From: Gemmatimonadota bacterium
Lineage (GTDB): Bacteria > Gemmatimonadota > Gemmatimonadetes > Gemmatimonadales > GWC2-71-9
Length of the DNA: 64,000 nucleotides
Assembly: GCA_029262195.1 (NCBI GenBank)
Contig: JAJCZX010000038.1
Span: forward strand, 124,001 to 188,000
Direction: 5' to 3'
Below the pieces are notes generated by a model. The model worked only from the letters and a program-made list of their open reading frames with translations. It searched no databases and was not told where the DNA came from. This document shows positions 32,859 through 41,606 of this stretch, piece after piece. Both the position numbers and the translations under genes were made by a program. Each line of letters begins with the position of its first letter. The first letter of the stretch is position 1.

Positions 32859-33152
32859 CTATATGATATCAAAAGTTTTAAGCGATTTTATCTCATGTTG
32901 ATCCGTAACATCTAGAACTTCAACTACACTCGACATGGGCGGGCCCTTCATAAGCTCAGCTTCAAGCAATTGCAGCTGGTCCGGATCGCCCACACATTCC
33001 ACCTCGACCGCACCATTTGGAAGATTCTTAACCGTCCCAACCACCCCAATCCCAAGAGCATGCTTTCTGACAAACCACCGAAAACCAACCCCCTGCACCC
33101 TCCCCTCAATCCGCCATGCCTTGAACATTCCGGGTTGAGATTCAGAGTTCAA
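32859..33152 (-). CDS. acyP: Acylphosphatase
   Basis: This small enzyme hydrolyses carboxyl-phosphate bonds. The 97-residue protein has the signature G-R-V-Q-G-V-G-F-R-W-F-V with the phosphate-binding arginine, and a K-N-L-P-N-G-A-V-E-V segment with the catalytic asparagine. The TTG start at 33152 overlaps the DedA stop and follows GGAGG by four bases. The internal ATG at 33128 has no such site, so I prefer the TTG. Confidence 0.9.
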   Translation of the reverse strand: MNSESQPGMFKAWRIEGRVQGVGFRWFVRKHALGIGVVGTVKNLPNGAVEVECVGDPDQLQLLEAELMKGPPMSSVVEVLDVTDQHEIKSLKTFDII

Positions 33153-33826
33153 TCCACCTCCCTCCCCCCATCCCCCAACTCACTGGCGGCTCCCGGCTCC
33201 CGGCTCCCACCTCCCTGCCTCATTCTCTGGCGAATTACATAGACTCCCAGAATCAATACCAGAATCGGAAGAACGACAAGTATGGCGGTCCTGGTGTGTG
33301 CGGCTACAGCTTCATTGCTCAAGACATCGGCGTTCTTACCGAGGTACCAACCGATATAGGTTAGAACCCCGCTCCAGATCCCAGCTCCAAGCGCGGTAAA
33401 AACAGAGAACACCATCAGGTTCATTCCTGACATGCCTGCCGGGAGTGAGATATACTGCCGAATCACCGGAATCAAACGACCCACGAACGTAGATATCTCA
33501 CCATGTTTGAGAAAAAACACCTCTGAACGCTCAAGAGATGCTTCTTTTATCAACAGGTACTTCGAATATTTATGAAGCAACGGTTTTCCCAACCGGGCGG
33601 CAACAAAGTAGTTGACCAGGGCCCCCAGCAAACTTCCCGCAATCCCCGAAGACAACACCAACCAAACGTTCATTCGACCCTGTGCCGCTAAGAAACCCGC
33701 GGGGGGTAATACAACCTCCGACGGGAAAGGAAAAAAGGACGATTCCAACCCCATCAAAAGGACAATTCCGGGATAGCCCAGTTTGAAGATCGTATCGACC
33801 AACCATGTTACCAGAGTTTCAAACAA
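33149..33826 (-). CDS. DedA-family membrane protein
   Basis: DedA proteins are inner-membrane flippase-like proteins, with undecaprenyl phosphate or phospholipids as likely substrates. The 225-residue protein has E-S-S-F-F-P-F-P-S-E-V-V-L-P near residue 28, a re-entrant loop, F-V-G-R-L-I-P-V-I-R-Q-Y-I-S-L-P-A-G with the conserved arginines, and a final helix. The C-terminal 20 residues are Gly/Glu rich and encoded by heptanucleotide repeats, so this tail is probably an addition without function. Confidence 0.9.
   Translation of the reverse strand: MFETLVTWLVDTIFKLGYPGIVLLMGLESSFFPFPSEVVLPPAGFLAAQGRMNVWLVLSSGIAGSLLGALVNYFVAARLGKPLLHKYSKYLLIKEASLERSEVFFLKHGEISTFVGRLIPVIRQYISLPAGMSGMNLMVFSVFTALGAGIWSGVLTYIGWYLGKNADVLSNEAVAAHTRTAILVVLPILVLILGVYVIRQRMRQGGGSREPGAASELGDGGREVD
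33188..33215. repeat. Heptanucleotide repeat at the DedA gene end
   Basis: Three perfect GGCTCCC units and one ACCTCCC unit are in tandem. A looser pyrimidine-rich run of the same seven-base period extends back to about 33155. It forms the last codons of the DedA gene. Confidence 0.7.
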
Positions 33827-33856
33827 CGGCCCCTGCCTTTTTTATTCTGATTCAAA

Positions 33857-33884
33857 ATTCGTTATTCTGCACTCTGCATTCCAA
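33857..33884. repeat. Heptanucleotide repeat at the pcm gene end
   Basis: Four degenerate seven-base units (ATTCGTT, ATTCTGC, ACTCTGC, ATTCCAA) cover the pcm stop codon and the start of the spacer before dedA. Confidence 0.5.
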
Positions 33885-34536
33885 ACCCTTGTTTACCGAT
33901 CAACGGAACGAATTTAACGGCGCCCAACATCTCTTCTTCTGTGCCGTTTTCCGTCCGGGTCACGCGCACCAGTTCTTGGTGTCCACTCGGGCTCTCTATC
34001 GGGATCACCATCTTCCCCCCGAGAGCCAGCTGACGCACCAACGCTTCCGGTACTTCAGGGCCTGCCGCGGCTACCAGTATCGCATCATACGGAGCAAGAG
34101 GTTTCCAACCCATCGTGCCATCGGCCACAACCACTAGAACACTGGCAAGATCGATAGAGTCCAGAGCCTTTCGGGCGCTCCGTGCCAACTCGGTGATGCG
34201 CTCAACCGAAACCACTTGAGCCGCAAGACGTGCCAAAAGGGCCGTTTGATACCCGGAGCCGGTACCAATTTCGAGCACCTTCTCCGTTCCCGTCAGCTGA
34301 AGAGTCTGGAGATAAAGGGCCTGGACATAGGGCTGCGAGATGGTTTGTTGATTGCCAATCGGCAACGCGGAGTTTTCATAGGCCCGATGCCGCACCGCTT
34401 CGGGAACGAAGAGGTGACGTGGCGTCTCCCCCACGGCCGCCAGAACCGACATGTCGTTGATTCCCTGGGTCCGAAGCTCTTCGATCAAACGGGCTCGGTA
34501 CCCTCCGTAGCTGTCGCTTAGGCTCCCAGCCGCCAA
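33862..34536 (-). CDS. pcm: Protein-L-isoaspartate O-methyltransferase
   Basis: Pcm repairs isoaspartyl residues in damaged proteins with S-adenosylmethionine. The 224-residue protein has P-R-H-L-F-V-P-E, P-I-G-N-Q-Q-T-I-S-Q-P-Y, and the SAM-binding V-L-E-I-G-T-G-S-G-Y-Q-T-A-L-L-A. It overlaps surE by 19 bases, a pairing seen in many bacteria. The last residues come from a heptanucleotide repeat. Confidence 0.94.
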   Translation of the reverse strand: MAAGSLSDSYGGYRARLIEELRTQGINDMSVLAAVGETPRHLFVPEAVRHRAYENSALPIGNQQTISQPYVQALYLQTLQLTGTEKVLEIGTGSGYQTALLARLAAQVVSVERITELARSARKALDSIDLASVLVVVADGTMGWKPLAPYDAILVAAAGPEVPEALVRQLALGGKMVIPIESPSGHQELVRVTRTENGTEEEMLGAVKFVPLIGKQGFGMQSAE

Positions 34537-35264
34537 CTGTCGACCTCCTTCATCAGCTCGTAGTCTGTTAGATCGAATTGCAACGGCGTCACAGATATGT
34601 ATCCATCCTCAATTGCTCGAAAATCACAATCGTCCGGTCCCGACCATGCAACGTTGCCTCCGCCTATCCACAGCGTTTCCCTGCCCCAGGGATCTTTGGA
34701 TTTGGTGATGGAATCAGAGTAGACGCGCTGGCCGAGCTTGGTGACTTTGATTCCTTTGATTTGATCGCCCGGGCGATTCGGAATGTTAATATTGAGCAGT
34801 GTGTTGGGTCGGGGTTCGGAAGCGACGATCCGCTTCAGGAGGCGTTCGATCCAATCCCTCTGTGTTTCCAGAATGGCCGGATCAAACGTGGCAAGTGAAA
34901 CGGCAATCCCGGGGATGCCCAGCGACAGGCCTTCCATCGCGGCAGCGACCGTTCCCGAATACAAGACATCTTCCCCCATATTAGGGCCATGGTTGATACC
35001 GGAAAACACAAACTCCGGTTTTTCTTGCAAAAGAGCTCCAAGGGCAAGCAACACACAATCAGTTGGAGTTCCATCTACCTGGTACTTTCCGTCTTCCAGT
35101 TTCACGGGGCGAAGCGGACGGGTCAGCGTCAGCGAGCTGCTCGTAGCGCTCTGTTCCCGGTCCGGAGCCACCACGGTGACGTCGGCAAAAGAACGGCTTA
35201 TGTCTGCAAGTACGGAAAGCCCGGTGGCAAGAATCCCGTCGTCGTTACTTATCAGAATCTTCAA
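34518..35264 (-). CDS. surE: 5'/3'-nucleotidase SurE
   Basis: SurE dephosphorylates nucleoside monophosphates and is linked to stationary-phase survival. The 248-residue protein has the metal site I-S-N-D-D-G at residues 5-10, A-P-D-R-E-Q-S-A-T-S-S-S, V-D-G-T-P-T-D-C-V, and S-G-I-N-H-G-P-N-M-G-E-D-V-L-Y-S-G-T-V. The start overlaps the end of the MerR gene by 20 bases. Confidence 0.95.
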   Translation of the reverse strand: MKILISNDDGILATGLSVLADISRSFADVTVVAPDREQSATSSSLTLTRPLRPVKLEDGKYQVDGTPTDCVLLALGALLQEKPEFVFSGINHGPNMGEDVLYSGTVAAAMEGLSLGIPGIAVSLATFDPAILETQRDWIERLLKRIVASEPRPNTLLNINIPNRPGDQIKGIKVTKLGQRVYSDSITKSKDPWGRETLWIGGGNVAWSGPDDCDFRAIEDGYISVTPLQFDLTDYELMKEVDSWRLGA

Positions 35265-35622
35265 TCGGGGGATTACCGTCCAGGATGTCTATTATTTCTT
35301 GAAGTTGGTTTTTGAGGTCGACCACTGTTTCCAGTTTTAGGGCGGCGCGAGCCTCGGGCTTGAGCGCGCCGGATCGCCTGTACTCGTCAATCTTTTGGCG
35401 GGCGCCCTCGATAGTAAATTTCTCGGTATAAAGGAGGTGCTTCACCAGCATAATGAGTTCGATTTCACGACGCTGGTAGACGCGATTGCCGGATCTATTC
35501 TTGGCCGGATTTAGAAACCTGAATTGACTTTCCCAATAACGCAGCACATGCGGCTTGAGATCCGTCAGCGAACATACGTCACCGATGGAGAAAAACTCCT
35601 GCACAGGCTGCGAAGATGTCAT
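35245..35622 (-). CDS. MerR-family transcriptional regulator
   Basis: The 125-residue protein has an N-terminal winged helix-turn-helix (F-S-I-G-D-V-C-S-L-T-D-L-K-P-H-V-L-R-Y-W-E) followed by R-R-E-I-E-L-I-M-L-V-K-H-L-L and a coiled-coil region. No effector domain or cysteine cluster is present, so it belongs to the short MerR group often found between housekeeping genes. It overlaps gpsA (ATGA) and surE. The target is unknown. Confidence 0.88.
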   Translation of the reverse strand: MTSSQPVQEFFSIGDVCSLTDLKPHVLRYWESQFRFLNPAKNRSGNRVYQRREIELIMLVKHLLYTEKFTIEGARQKIDEYRRSGALKPEARAALKLETVVDLKNQLQEIIDILDGNPPIEDSDK

Positions 35623-36617
35623 GCCCAGCGCTCCGGTTTGAGTTCGCGACCCATTAGATCGGCCACGGCCTGCTTGGGAGACTTGTCCTCAAACAGAATC
35701 TCATACACCTGATGAGCGACCGGCAACTCGACACCAACGCCTGCGGCAACATCAAGGATCAAGCGGGACGTATTGACTCCCTCAGCAACGGTGTTCCGTT
35801 CCTCCCTGATCTGCTCTACGGTTTTCCCTGCGGCTATTTCCAAACCAAAAGTCCTGTTTCTACTCTGATCACCGGTGGCCGTAAGCATAAGGTCACCGAT
35901 ACCCGCCAGTCCAGAGAACGTCAGCGGATCCGCGCCCAGGGCTACCCCAAGGCGTGTCATCTCAGCCAATCCTCGCGTGAGTAAGGCGGCCCGTGTATTG
36001 TCTCCAAGTCCCAGGCCGTCAGTTATTCCGGCAGCGATAGCGTACACATTCTTTAGCACTCCCCCGAGCTCGACTCCAACGACGTCATGAGCGGTATAAA
36101 CTCTCATGTAGCTGGTGCTAAACAAAGATTGAACCTGCTCCGCGACACCTTGATCGACCGATGCAGACACAACAGCCGTCGGCCTTTCTTTCGAAACCTC
36201 TTTGGCAAAACTTGGTCCCGAGAGCGCAGCAACAGGGACTCCCGGCATTTCTTCTGAAATTATCTGCGTCATAGTGGCGTGGGTCCTGGGGTCGAGACCT
36301 TTTGACACGCTGACGACGGGCGGTCGATGCTTCCCTATTTCTTGGAACAGATGAGTTGCTATCTCGCGAACCGCATACGAGGGAGCAGCAGAAATGACGC
36401 ATTCGGCGTCGGCAACTGCCTCCAACGTGTTGCCGGTAGCGCGAAGCCGACTATCCAGTGAGACTCCCGGCAAAAACATCGGGTTGATGTGGTTGGTATT
36501 GATCGAAGAGACCACATGAGTTTCACGAGCCCACACGGTGACGTCGTGGGCAGATTTGGCTAACAAATTTGCAAGGGTTGTGCCCCAACTCCCCGCTCCA
36601 ATAACGCCTACACGCAT
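35619..36617 (-). CDS. gpsA: Glycerol-3-phosphate dehydrogenase [NAD(P)+]
   Basis: GpsA reduces dihydroxyacetone phosphate to glycerol-3-phosphate for phospholipid synthesis. The 332-residue protein has the nucleotide-binding G-A-G-S-W-G-T-T-L-A near the start, V-S-V-S-K-G-L, S-G-P-S-F-A-K-E-V, and the catalytic-lysine region G-V-L-K-N-V-Y-A-I-A-A-G. It lies two bases after plsY, whose product uses glycerol-3-phosphate. Confidence 0.96.
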   Translation of the reverse strand: MRVGVIGAGSWGTTLANLLAKSAHDVTVWARETHVVSSINTNHINPMFLPGVSLDSRLRATGNTLEAVADAECVISAAPSYAVREIATHLFQEIGKHRPPVVSVSKGLDPRTHATMTQIISEEMPGVPVAALSGPSFAKEVSKERPTAVVSASVDQGVAEQVQSLFSTSYMRVYTAHDVVGVELGGVLKNVYAIAAGITDGLGLGDNTRAALLTRGLAEMTRLGVALGADPLTFSGLAGIGDLMLTATGDQSRNRTFGLEIAAGKTVEQIREERNTVAEGVNTSRLILDVAAGVGVELPVAHQVYEILFEDKSPKQAVADLMGRELKPERWA

Positions 36618-36619
36618 GC

Positions 36620-37225
36620 TCAGTCAGCTCTCCTGTTTTTTCCGAAGCGGTTTTCAGTACCCTTCAGCAACCGGCCCACGTTACTCCTGTGAGTGAACAC
36701 GATAAATGCTGCTATTGCGATCCCAATCCAAAGTGTGAATGGATCCGGCGACCCGAGTATCAACAACGCGACTGGAAACATCAGTGCCCCGACGATCGAA
36801 CCAAGGGATACGAACCCTGTGGCCCACACAACCAGCGCCCATCCAATCATTGCGACAGTAGTAGCAAGGGGTGCCAGGCCAAGTACCACTCCTGTTGCAG
36901 TTGCCACCCCTTTTCCACCCTTGAACTTGATGAAGACGGAAAAAACGTGCCCGAAAATCGCAGCGATGCCTAGCAACAACGGGATCCACTCCCCTCGCCC
37001 AGCTCCGGGGGCGTAGAGCAACACCGGCACAGTTCCCTTGGTAACATCCACAATCCCGACCGGTATCGCATAGCGCCAACCCAGCACACGATACACATTG
37101 GTCGCCCCGAGGTTCTTGCTACCTTTTTCCCGCAAATCGACCCCCGCCCCCAACTTGCCAACGACCAGGCTGGTGGGAAACGAGCCCGTCAAATAGGCAC
37201 AGCAAAGCCACAGACCCAGCGTCAC
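36620..37225 (-). CDS. plsY: Glycerol-3-phosphate acyltransferase PlsY
   Basis: PlsY acylates glycerol-3-phosphate with acyl phosphate. From the GTG at 37225, eight bases after AAAGGTG and overlapping the der stop (GTGA), it is 201 residues with five hydrophobic helices. It carries the family motifs T-G-S-F-P-T-S, G-S-K-N-L-G-A-T-N, and G-G-K-G-V-A-T-A-T-G. The longer reading from 37291 would overlap der by 70 bases and is not needed. Confidence 0.94.
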   Translation of the reverse strand: MTLGLWLCCAYLTGSFPTSLVVGKLGAGVDLREKGSKNLGATNVYRVLGWRYAIPVGIVDVTKGTVPVLLYAPGAGRGEWIPLLLGIAAIFGHVFSVFIKFKGGKGVATATGVVLGLAPLATTVAMIGWALVVWATGFVSLGSIVGALMFPVALLILGSPDPFTLWIGIAIAAFIVFTHRSNVGRLLKGTENRFGKNRRAD

Positions 37226-38553
37226 CTCTTCAACACCTTTTTTCGTTTGCGTTTCAGTTTGATCCGAATCGGTGCCCCCTCGAAGCCCCACGCGTTTCGG
37301 AAGCCGCGACGCAGGTATCGGACATATGATTCCGGTATCACATCTGGCCGATTGATCACCAGCGCAAAAGTCGGAGGCTTAACACCGATCTGCGAGCCAA
37401 ACATGATATTGACCGTCTTGCCTGGCTTCTGCGGCGGTTGGTTGCGGGCAACAAGTTCTTCGAGGACTCGATTGACCTCTGATGTCGAAATCCGATTCGA
37501 TCGGTTTTCGGCCACTGTGACGATCAAGTCCAACAAATTACGAATTCGCTGGCCGGTGAGAGCAGAGGTAAAAACGAACGGCACCCCCTCGAAGAACGGT
37601 GCGCGGTGCTCCACTTCTTTGCGTATCTCGAGGGCGGTGTTGGTCTCTTTCTCTTCGGCGAGGTCCCATTTATTGAAAGCCACTATCAATCCGCAGCCGT
37701 TTTCCCAGGCCGATTCCGCAATTTTCAACTCCTGCATCTGCAAACCGCGTTGAGCATCGACAACCAGAACGGCCACTTCGGCCCGTTCAATGGCTCGTTC
37801 TGTCCTAACTCGGGAATAGAACTCGATGTCGTCCGCAACTTTCGACTTTTTCCTTAAACCAGCCGTGTCGATGAAGTTAAGAGTTATCCCATGGTACTTC
37901 AGCGGGGAATCCACGGCGTCACGAGTAGTACCGGCCTCCGGCGCTACGACCGAGCGGTCCTCGCCGAGTAACCGATTCACAATGCTCGACTTGCCGCTGT
38001 TGGGGCGCCCGATAACCGCAACGCCGATCTGTTCCTCATCTTCGGATGTTGTCAGGTGCGGTAACTTCCGCAGCACCGAGTCGAGCAAATCACCACTCAA
38101 TTTCCCGGTTGCAGCTGAAACGGGATGTGGTTCACCCAGCCCCAGCGAATAGAATTCGGTGTGCGCCGTATTGCCCCGGGGGTCGTCCATCTTATTTGCA
38201 ACCAGAACAACTTCGTCCGCTCTGCCACGCAAAATGCCGGCGACCTCTTCGTCAGCCGGATGGATGCCCGCCATCACGTCGACGACGAAGAGGATCAGGT
38301 CAGCCGAGTCGATGGCCGTGGTAACCTGCTGTCTAATCCCTGTGCTGATTGCATCTTTCTCACCCGTTACCCAGCCCCCCGTATCGATCAACCAGAACTC
38401 ATTGCCTGCCCAATCAGCTTTGGCAAAGTTGCGGTCCCGCGTGACCCCCGGACGATCATCAACGATCGCCTGCCTCCCACCCACGAACCGATTAAACAAC
38501 GTGGATTTCCCAACGTTCGGACGCCCCACGATAGCGATGGTCGGCAAACTCAT
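37222..38553 (-). CDS. der: Ribosome-assembly GTPase Der (EngA)
   Basis: Der is needed for 50S subunit assembly. From the ATG at 38553, which follows GAGGGA and overlaps the DUF512 stop, it is 443 residues. It has two G domains (G-R-P-N-V-G-K-S-T and G-R-P-N-S-G-K-S-S, with N-K-M-D and N-K-W-D) and a C-terminal KH-like domain ending in a lysine/arginine-rich tail. All motifs are intact. Confidence 0.96.
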   Translation of the reverse strand: MSLPTIAIVGRPNVGKSTLFNRFVGGRQAIVDDRPGVTRDRNFAKADWAGNEFWLIDTGGWVTGEKDAISTGIRQQVTTAIDSADLILFVVDVMAGIHPADEEVAGILRGRADEVVLVANKMDDPRGNTAHTEFYSLGLGEPHPVSAATGKLSGDLLDSVLRKLPHLTTSEDEEQIGVAVIGRPNSGKSSIVNRLLGEDRSVVAPEAGTTRDAVDSPLKYHGITLNFIDTAGLRKKSKVADDIEFYSRVRTERAIERAEVAVLVVDAQRGLQMQELKIAESAWENGCGLIVAFNKWDLAEEKETNTALEIRKEVEHRAPFFEGVPFVFTSALTGQRIRNLLDLIVTVAENRSNRISTSEVNRVLEELVARNQPPQKPGKTVNIMFGSQIGVKPPTFALVINRPDVIPESYVRYLRRGFRNAWGFEGAPIRIKLKRKRKKVLKR

Positions 38554-39866
38554 TGATCCCTCATGTCGCAAGCAGCAAACCCGCTCCCCGTTCCCGGTTC
38601 CCAGCTCCCGTCCAATACGTCGCTAAAGAAATACGAGAACCTCACTTCGGACGGAGAGTCCGCCTGGAGTTCCGAAGCCTCGAGATCATCCATGAAAAGA
38701 CCGTCATCGTTAATCGATTCCCCCGGCAGCAACGCAAGATCCAAATCGGCGCGGAATTTCAAAGCGTCGGCAAATGCCTTTCCCGGCAACAACGCTGCAG
38801 TCGTAACCGAAGAACCGAAAAGCGTATTCTCAAGTGATATCATTTCAAAAGAACCGCCCGTCTGGGCTGTCAAAGTTTCGAGAACCGCGGGCATAAGTGT
38901 TTTCATCGCGGTGCCGGTAAACACGCCAATCTTCTTTCCGGACAAATCCGCATTACTGGGGATTTCCTGAATCTGCTGCTGAAGAAAACGGACCGCGCCA
39001 ACTCCATTTTCCACCTGCTCAAATCCGTCATACTCAGCAGCCGCAGGAAGATCCCTCCCGGCGTTGATATAAAGATCATCTGAGCCATAGACCCATCCGT
39101 AGTCACGGGCTTCCCGGGCGCGTTGCTGCCATATGTCCAGCGTTTCAACCACGCTAATGCACTCTGCCATAGTCGGCTGCCGCGAAAGGTCATGGCGCGA
39201 AAATTCCGTCAACCCGACCGGAACGACCGACACTGACAGCACATTGTCTTCCATCGCCCAGAGGTCGGAGAGACTCTGTTCCAGATGGGGGCCATCGTTA
39301 ACGCCTGGTTGAAAAACAATCTGGGTGTGAAAGTCGATCCCGCCCCCCCCGAATTCCCGCATCTGTTCGATGACATCCGGCGCCAGAGGATTGCGAAGCA
39401 AACGGCGTCGCACTACAGGATCGGTTGCATGAACCGAGACATACAGTGGTGACAGACGGTACTCTTTGATGCGTTCAACATCACGCGGCTTCAGATTGGT
39501 GAGAGTAGCGAAATTGCCATGTCGAAAAGAAAGACGATAGTCGTCATCGCGAATATCCAGAGACTGCCGTGTAGTCGTGGGCAGACCATCTACGAAGCAG
39601 AAGTCGCAACGATTGGCGCAGCGGCGAATTGACGGTGGCTCCAATTCCAACCCCATCGGCATGCCCTCGGGACGCTCGATGTCAAACTCCAACTCTTCTC
39701 CGCCAGGGGTCCGAGCCATGATCAATAATTCGTCGTCTGCCGTCAAGAACTCCCAATCAAGGAAATCGTCGAGCGCCCTCCCGTTTACGGAAAGCAACTG
39801 AGTCCCTTTTTGGATTCCTAACTCACTACCGATCGAATCGGCGGCGACATTTCTGACTATCACCAT
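38550..39866 (-). CDS. DUF512 radical SAM protein with N-terminal PDZ-like domain
   Basis: This 438-residue protein begins with a PDZ-like part (I-G-S-E-L-G-I-Q-K-G-T-Q-L-L-S-V-N-G near residues 12-29). A radical SAM domain follows, with C-A-N-R-C-D-F-C as the 4Fe-4S site at about 82-89, then the DUF512 region. The family is of unknown function and often lies just before der, as here. The last 15 or so residues are encoded by heptanucleotide repeats. The biochemical role cannot be told. Confidence 0.88.
   Translation of the reverse strand: MVIVRNVAADSIGSELGIQKGTQLLSVNGRALDDFLDWEFLTADDELLIMARTPGGEELEFDIERPEGMPMGLELEPPSIRRCANRCDFCFVDGLPTTTRQSLDIRDDDYRLSFRHGNFATLTNLKPRDVERIKEYRLSPLYVSVHATDPVVRRRLLRNPLAPDVIEQMREFGGGGIDFHTQIVFQPGVNDGPHLEQSLSDLWAMEDNVLSVSVVPVGLTEFSRHDLSRQPTMAECISVVETLDIWQQRAREARDYGWVYGSDDLYINAGRDLPAAAEYDGFEQVENGVGAVRFLQQQIQEIPSNADLSGKKIGVFTGTAMKTLMPAVLETLTAQTGGSFEMISLENTLFGSSVTTAALLPGKAFADALKFRADLDLALLPGESINDDGLFMDDLEASELQADSPSEVRFSYFFSDVLDGSWEPGTGSGFAACDMRDQ
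38583..38610. repeat. Heptanucleotide repeat at the DUF512 gene end
   Basis: Four tandem seven-base units (GCTCCCC, GTTCCCG, GTTCCCA, GCTCCCG) lie within the last codons of the DUF512 gene, 30 bases before the der start. They are related in sequence to the units at 33188-33215. Confidence 0.65.
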
Positions 39867-39985
39867 CCGCGCAACAAATCTTCTTCCTGGGCCCGGAAGT
39901 GGCTAGCGGGCACCTTAACAAACGACTAGAACGTGGCGGGGAAACTTAATATCAGGACTGGAGTTACGCCAATTGGCTTAACAAT

Positions 39986-40372
39986 TCATCGAGTTTCGAC
40001 AAGTGTGAGGCTTCGACTGCATCTCAAACAGGTCACCCTGGCTGGCGGACACCAAACGGCACCGACATCAAAGACCTGCTCCAACCCGCAGTCAGGACAT
40101 GTCCCGGAGCAGTCTTTCGGCACTAGGTGGGCCCGGAAACGTTGAAGAAAAAGGTAAAACCCGAAAAAGGCTCCAACAGGCACTATGACGAAATGAGCCA
40201 CCGGAATGAAAGCGCCCAAGGCTGTCACCCCCCAAACAACGGCCGCCCCCTTTAGACCCCTGACCAATCGCTCCGTCCGACGATAGCTCGTAACGACCAC
40301 CCTGCCCCGCGTCCGCTCGGCGCTATAGCCTGTTATTTCAAGATCAGAAACGGTTTGAGCCAACTCCGGCAC
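39986..40372 (-). CDS. Small membrane protein with C-terminal zinc-ribbon-like cysteines
   Basis: This 128-residue protein has two hydrophobic segments (about 43-60 and 62-78) and then two Cys pairs, C-P-D-C and C-L-R-C, separated by about 22 residues, with one extra cysteine on each side. The pairs could form a zinc ribbon. I recognise no family. It starts with a GTG, lies just after tRNA-Gly on the same strand and is 119 bases from the DUF512 gene. Confidence 0.6.
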   Translation of the reverse strand: MPELAQTVSDLEITGYSAERTRGRVVVTSYRRTERLVRGLKGAAVVWGVTALGAFIPVAHFVIVPVGAFFGFYLFLQRFRAHLVPKDCSGTCPDCGLEQVFDVGAVWCPPARVTCLRCSRSLTLVETR

Positions 40373-40441
40373 TCCGATTGGCAGCGGTTGGGGATTGCGG
40401 AAAAAAAACGCAGGCCCTTGACGGACCCGCGAAAAGAACAG

Positions 40442-40513
<72 letters not shown>

Positions 40514-40568
40514 AGGATGCCCAATTTAGATCGGATTGTAGTCCCAGGCAAGCTGGAAAGCCGCCGAA

Positions 40569-40778
40569 CTATCGCCCCTTCCGCTTAATCAAATAGCCCG
40601 GGTCGCACCCGATTGCCCTGGCAAGTTTCTCGAGGTTCCGAAAATTGACCGCCCGAGTCACACCGCTTTCCAGCCGCGATATCACCGCCTGGCTCACGCC
40701 TGATCGCCGGGACAGTTCCGACTGCGACCAACCGTTGACCAGCCTCAATTGCTTAACTCTAACGTCGACAGAAGACAT
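40569..40778 (-). CDS. XRE-family small HTH regulator
   Basis: The 69-residue protein is a single Cro/C1-type helix-turn-helix (R-V-K-Q-L-R-L-V-N-G-W-S-Q-S-E-L-S-R-R-S-G-V-S-Q-A-V-I-S-R-L-E-S-G) with a short basic tail. It is divergent from two small genes, with a 12-base palindrome over their promoter, so it probably represses that pair. The spacer is AT-rich compared with the rest of the window. Confidence 0.88.
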   Translation of the reverse strand: MSSVDVRVKQLRLVNGWSQSELSRRSGVSQAVISRLESGVTRAVNFRNLEKLARAIGCDPGYLIKRKGR

Positions 40779-40844
40779 TCTTCAATTATGCAGATCTGAA
40801 TGACAAAATGCAAATATTTCGATTAAATACGTCTTAAAATATGA

Positions 40845-40881
40845 CAATACGTATTGACAAGAATTCAATATTGCATAGCTT
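40845..40881 (+). promoter_or_regulatory. Promoter with overlapping palindromic operator
   Basis: The palindrome CAATACGTATTG (40845-40856) overlaps a perfect -35 TTGACA (40854-40859). A weak -10 (TAGCTT, 40876-40881) follows at 16 bases. A further AATACG half-site lies about 20 bases upstream. The layout suits repression by the adjacent XRE protein. Confidence 0.5.
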
Positions 40882-40928
40882 AGACAATCGTTGCGATGGC
40901 GCGACAAACGATTAAGGGGAATTGGCAT

Positions 40929-41141
40929 ATGACACGAGAAATGGCCGAGGACCGGCTCCAGGAAGAGTTGGAAACGCGATATCGGGAGTTCTTCGCCCGA
41001 AACACCCCGAAACCGGAGCCGACCAGGCAGCAGGTTCTGGTCAAAGCGCTGGGAAAACTCTCATGTCCTCCCTGGTGTTTCGGAGAGGCCAAACTCACCA
41101 ACGGCGCTCGATCTGAGCGACGTGTTTCAGTGGCTCGCTAA
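40929..41141 (+). CDS. Small protein of unknown function, first of a related pair
   Basis: From the ATG at 40929, 10 bases after AAGGGG, it is 70 residues. The charged helical N-terminus R-L-Q-E-E-L-E-T-R-Y-R-E-F resembles the same part of the next gene product (L-T-E-E-L-R-K-R-Y-E-A-L), and both continue with proline-rich P-x-P and a leucine-rich segment. Two cysteines lie in S-C-P-P-W-C. No family is recognised. It is driven by the XRE-controlled promoter. Confidence 0.5.
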   Translation: MTREMAEDRLQEELETRYREFFARNTPKPEPTRQQVLVKALGKLSCPPWCFGEAKLTNGARSERRVSVAR

Positions 41142-41172
41142 GCCCCGCACCCACGCTTCATGGAGGTCTGAC

Positions 41173-41547
41173 ATGGATTCACAATTCCGGGAAGAAATGC
41201 TCACAGAAGAATTGCGCAAACGCTATGAAGCGCTGTGTGAGGAATTCGAACCTCGAACGGTTCTCCCTCCCCACCCCGACCTGATCACGACTTTGAGCGA
41301 ATCTTCCAGACCCTCGGGTTTGCCTAACGGAATCGACGACCTCGGTGAATGGGTGGACACCACCGTGAAGACCTACGAGTTCGTGTGCACGCTGTGGCAA
41401 AACCAGGAATGGCGAGATGTCATGACCACTCTGGTGGGCATGAACGAACCCGGAGGGATACGGGCGGGCGGATCGAACCAAACCACGAGGCGATCTGCCT
41501 CGGCCTACCCGGCTCTACACCTGGTAGATTCCGCGCAAGCAAATTAG
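41173..41547 (+). CDS. Small protein of unknown function, second of a related pair
   Basis: The ATG at 41173 follows GGAGG by eight bases and gives 124 residues. The first 40 residues resemble the upstream small protein. The rest is acidic and aromatic (L-G-E-W-V-D-T-T-V-K-T-Y-E-F-V-C-T-L-W), with a Gly/Ser/Thr/Arg-rich tail and no membrane segment or known motif. The gene ends before a large hairpin. Both proteins probably act together under the divergent XRE regulator. Confidence 0.55.
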   Translation: MDSQFREEMLTEELRKRYEALCEEFEPRTVLPPHPDLITTLSESSRPSGLPNGIDDLGEWVDTTVKTYEFVCTLWQNQEWRDVMTTLVGMNEPGGIRAGGSNQTTRRSASAYPALHLVDSAQAN

Positions 41548-41557
41548 ATAAAAGAAA

Positions 41558-41602
41558 GAAGTCAGAAGTTAGAAGGTCCACACCCCTCTAACTTCTGACT
41601 TC
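41558..41602. terminator. Bidirectional terminator built from heptanucleotide repeats
   Basis: A perfect 16-base inverted repeat (41558-41573 with 41587-41602, 13-base loop) lies between two convergent genes. The arms themselves consist of seven-base units (GAAGTCA, GAAGTTA and complements). It could end transcription from both sides. Confidence 0.65.
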
Positions 41603-41606
41603 TAAC

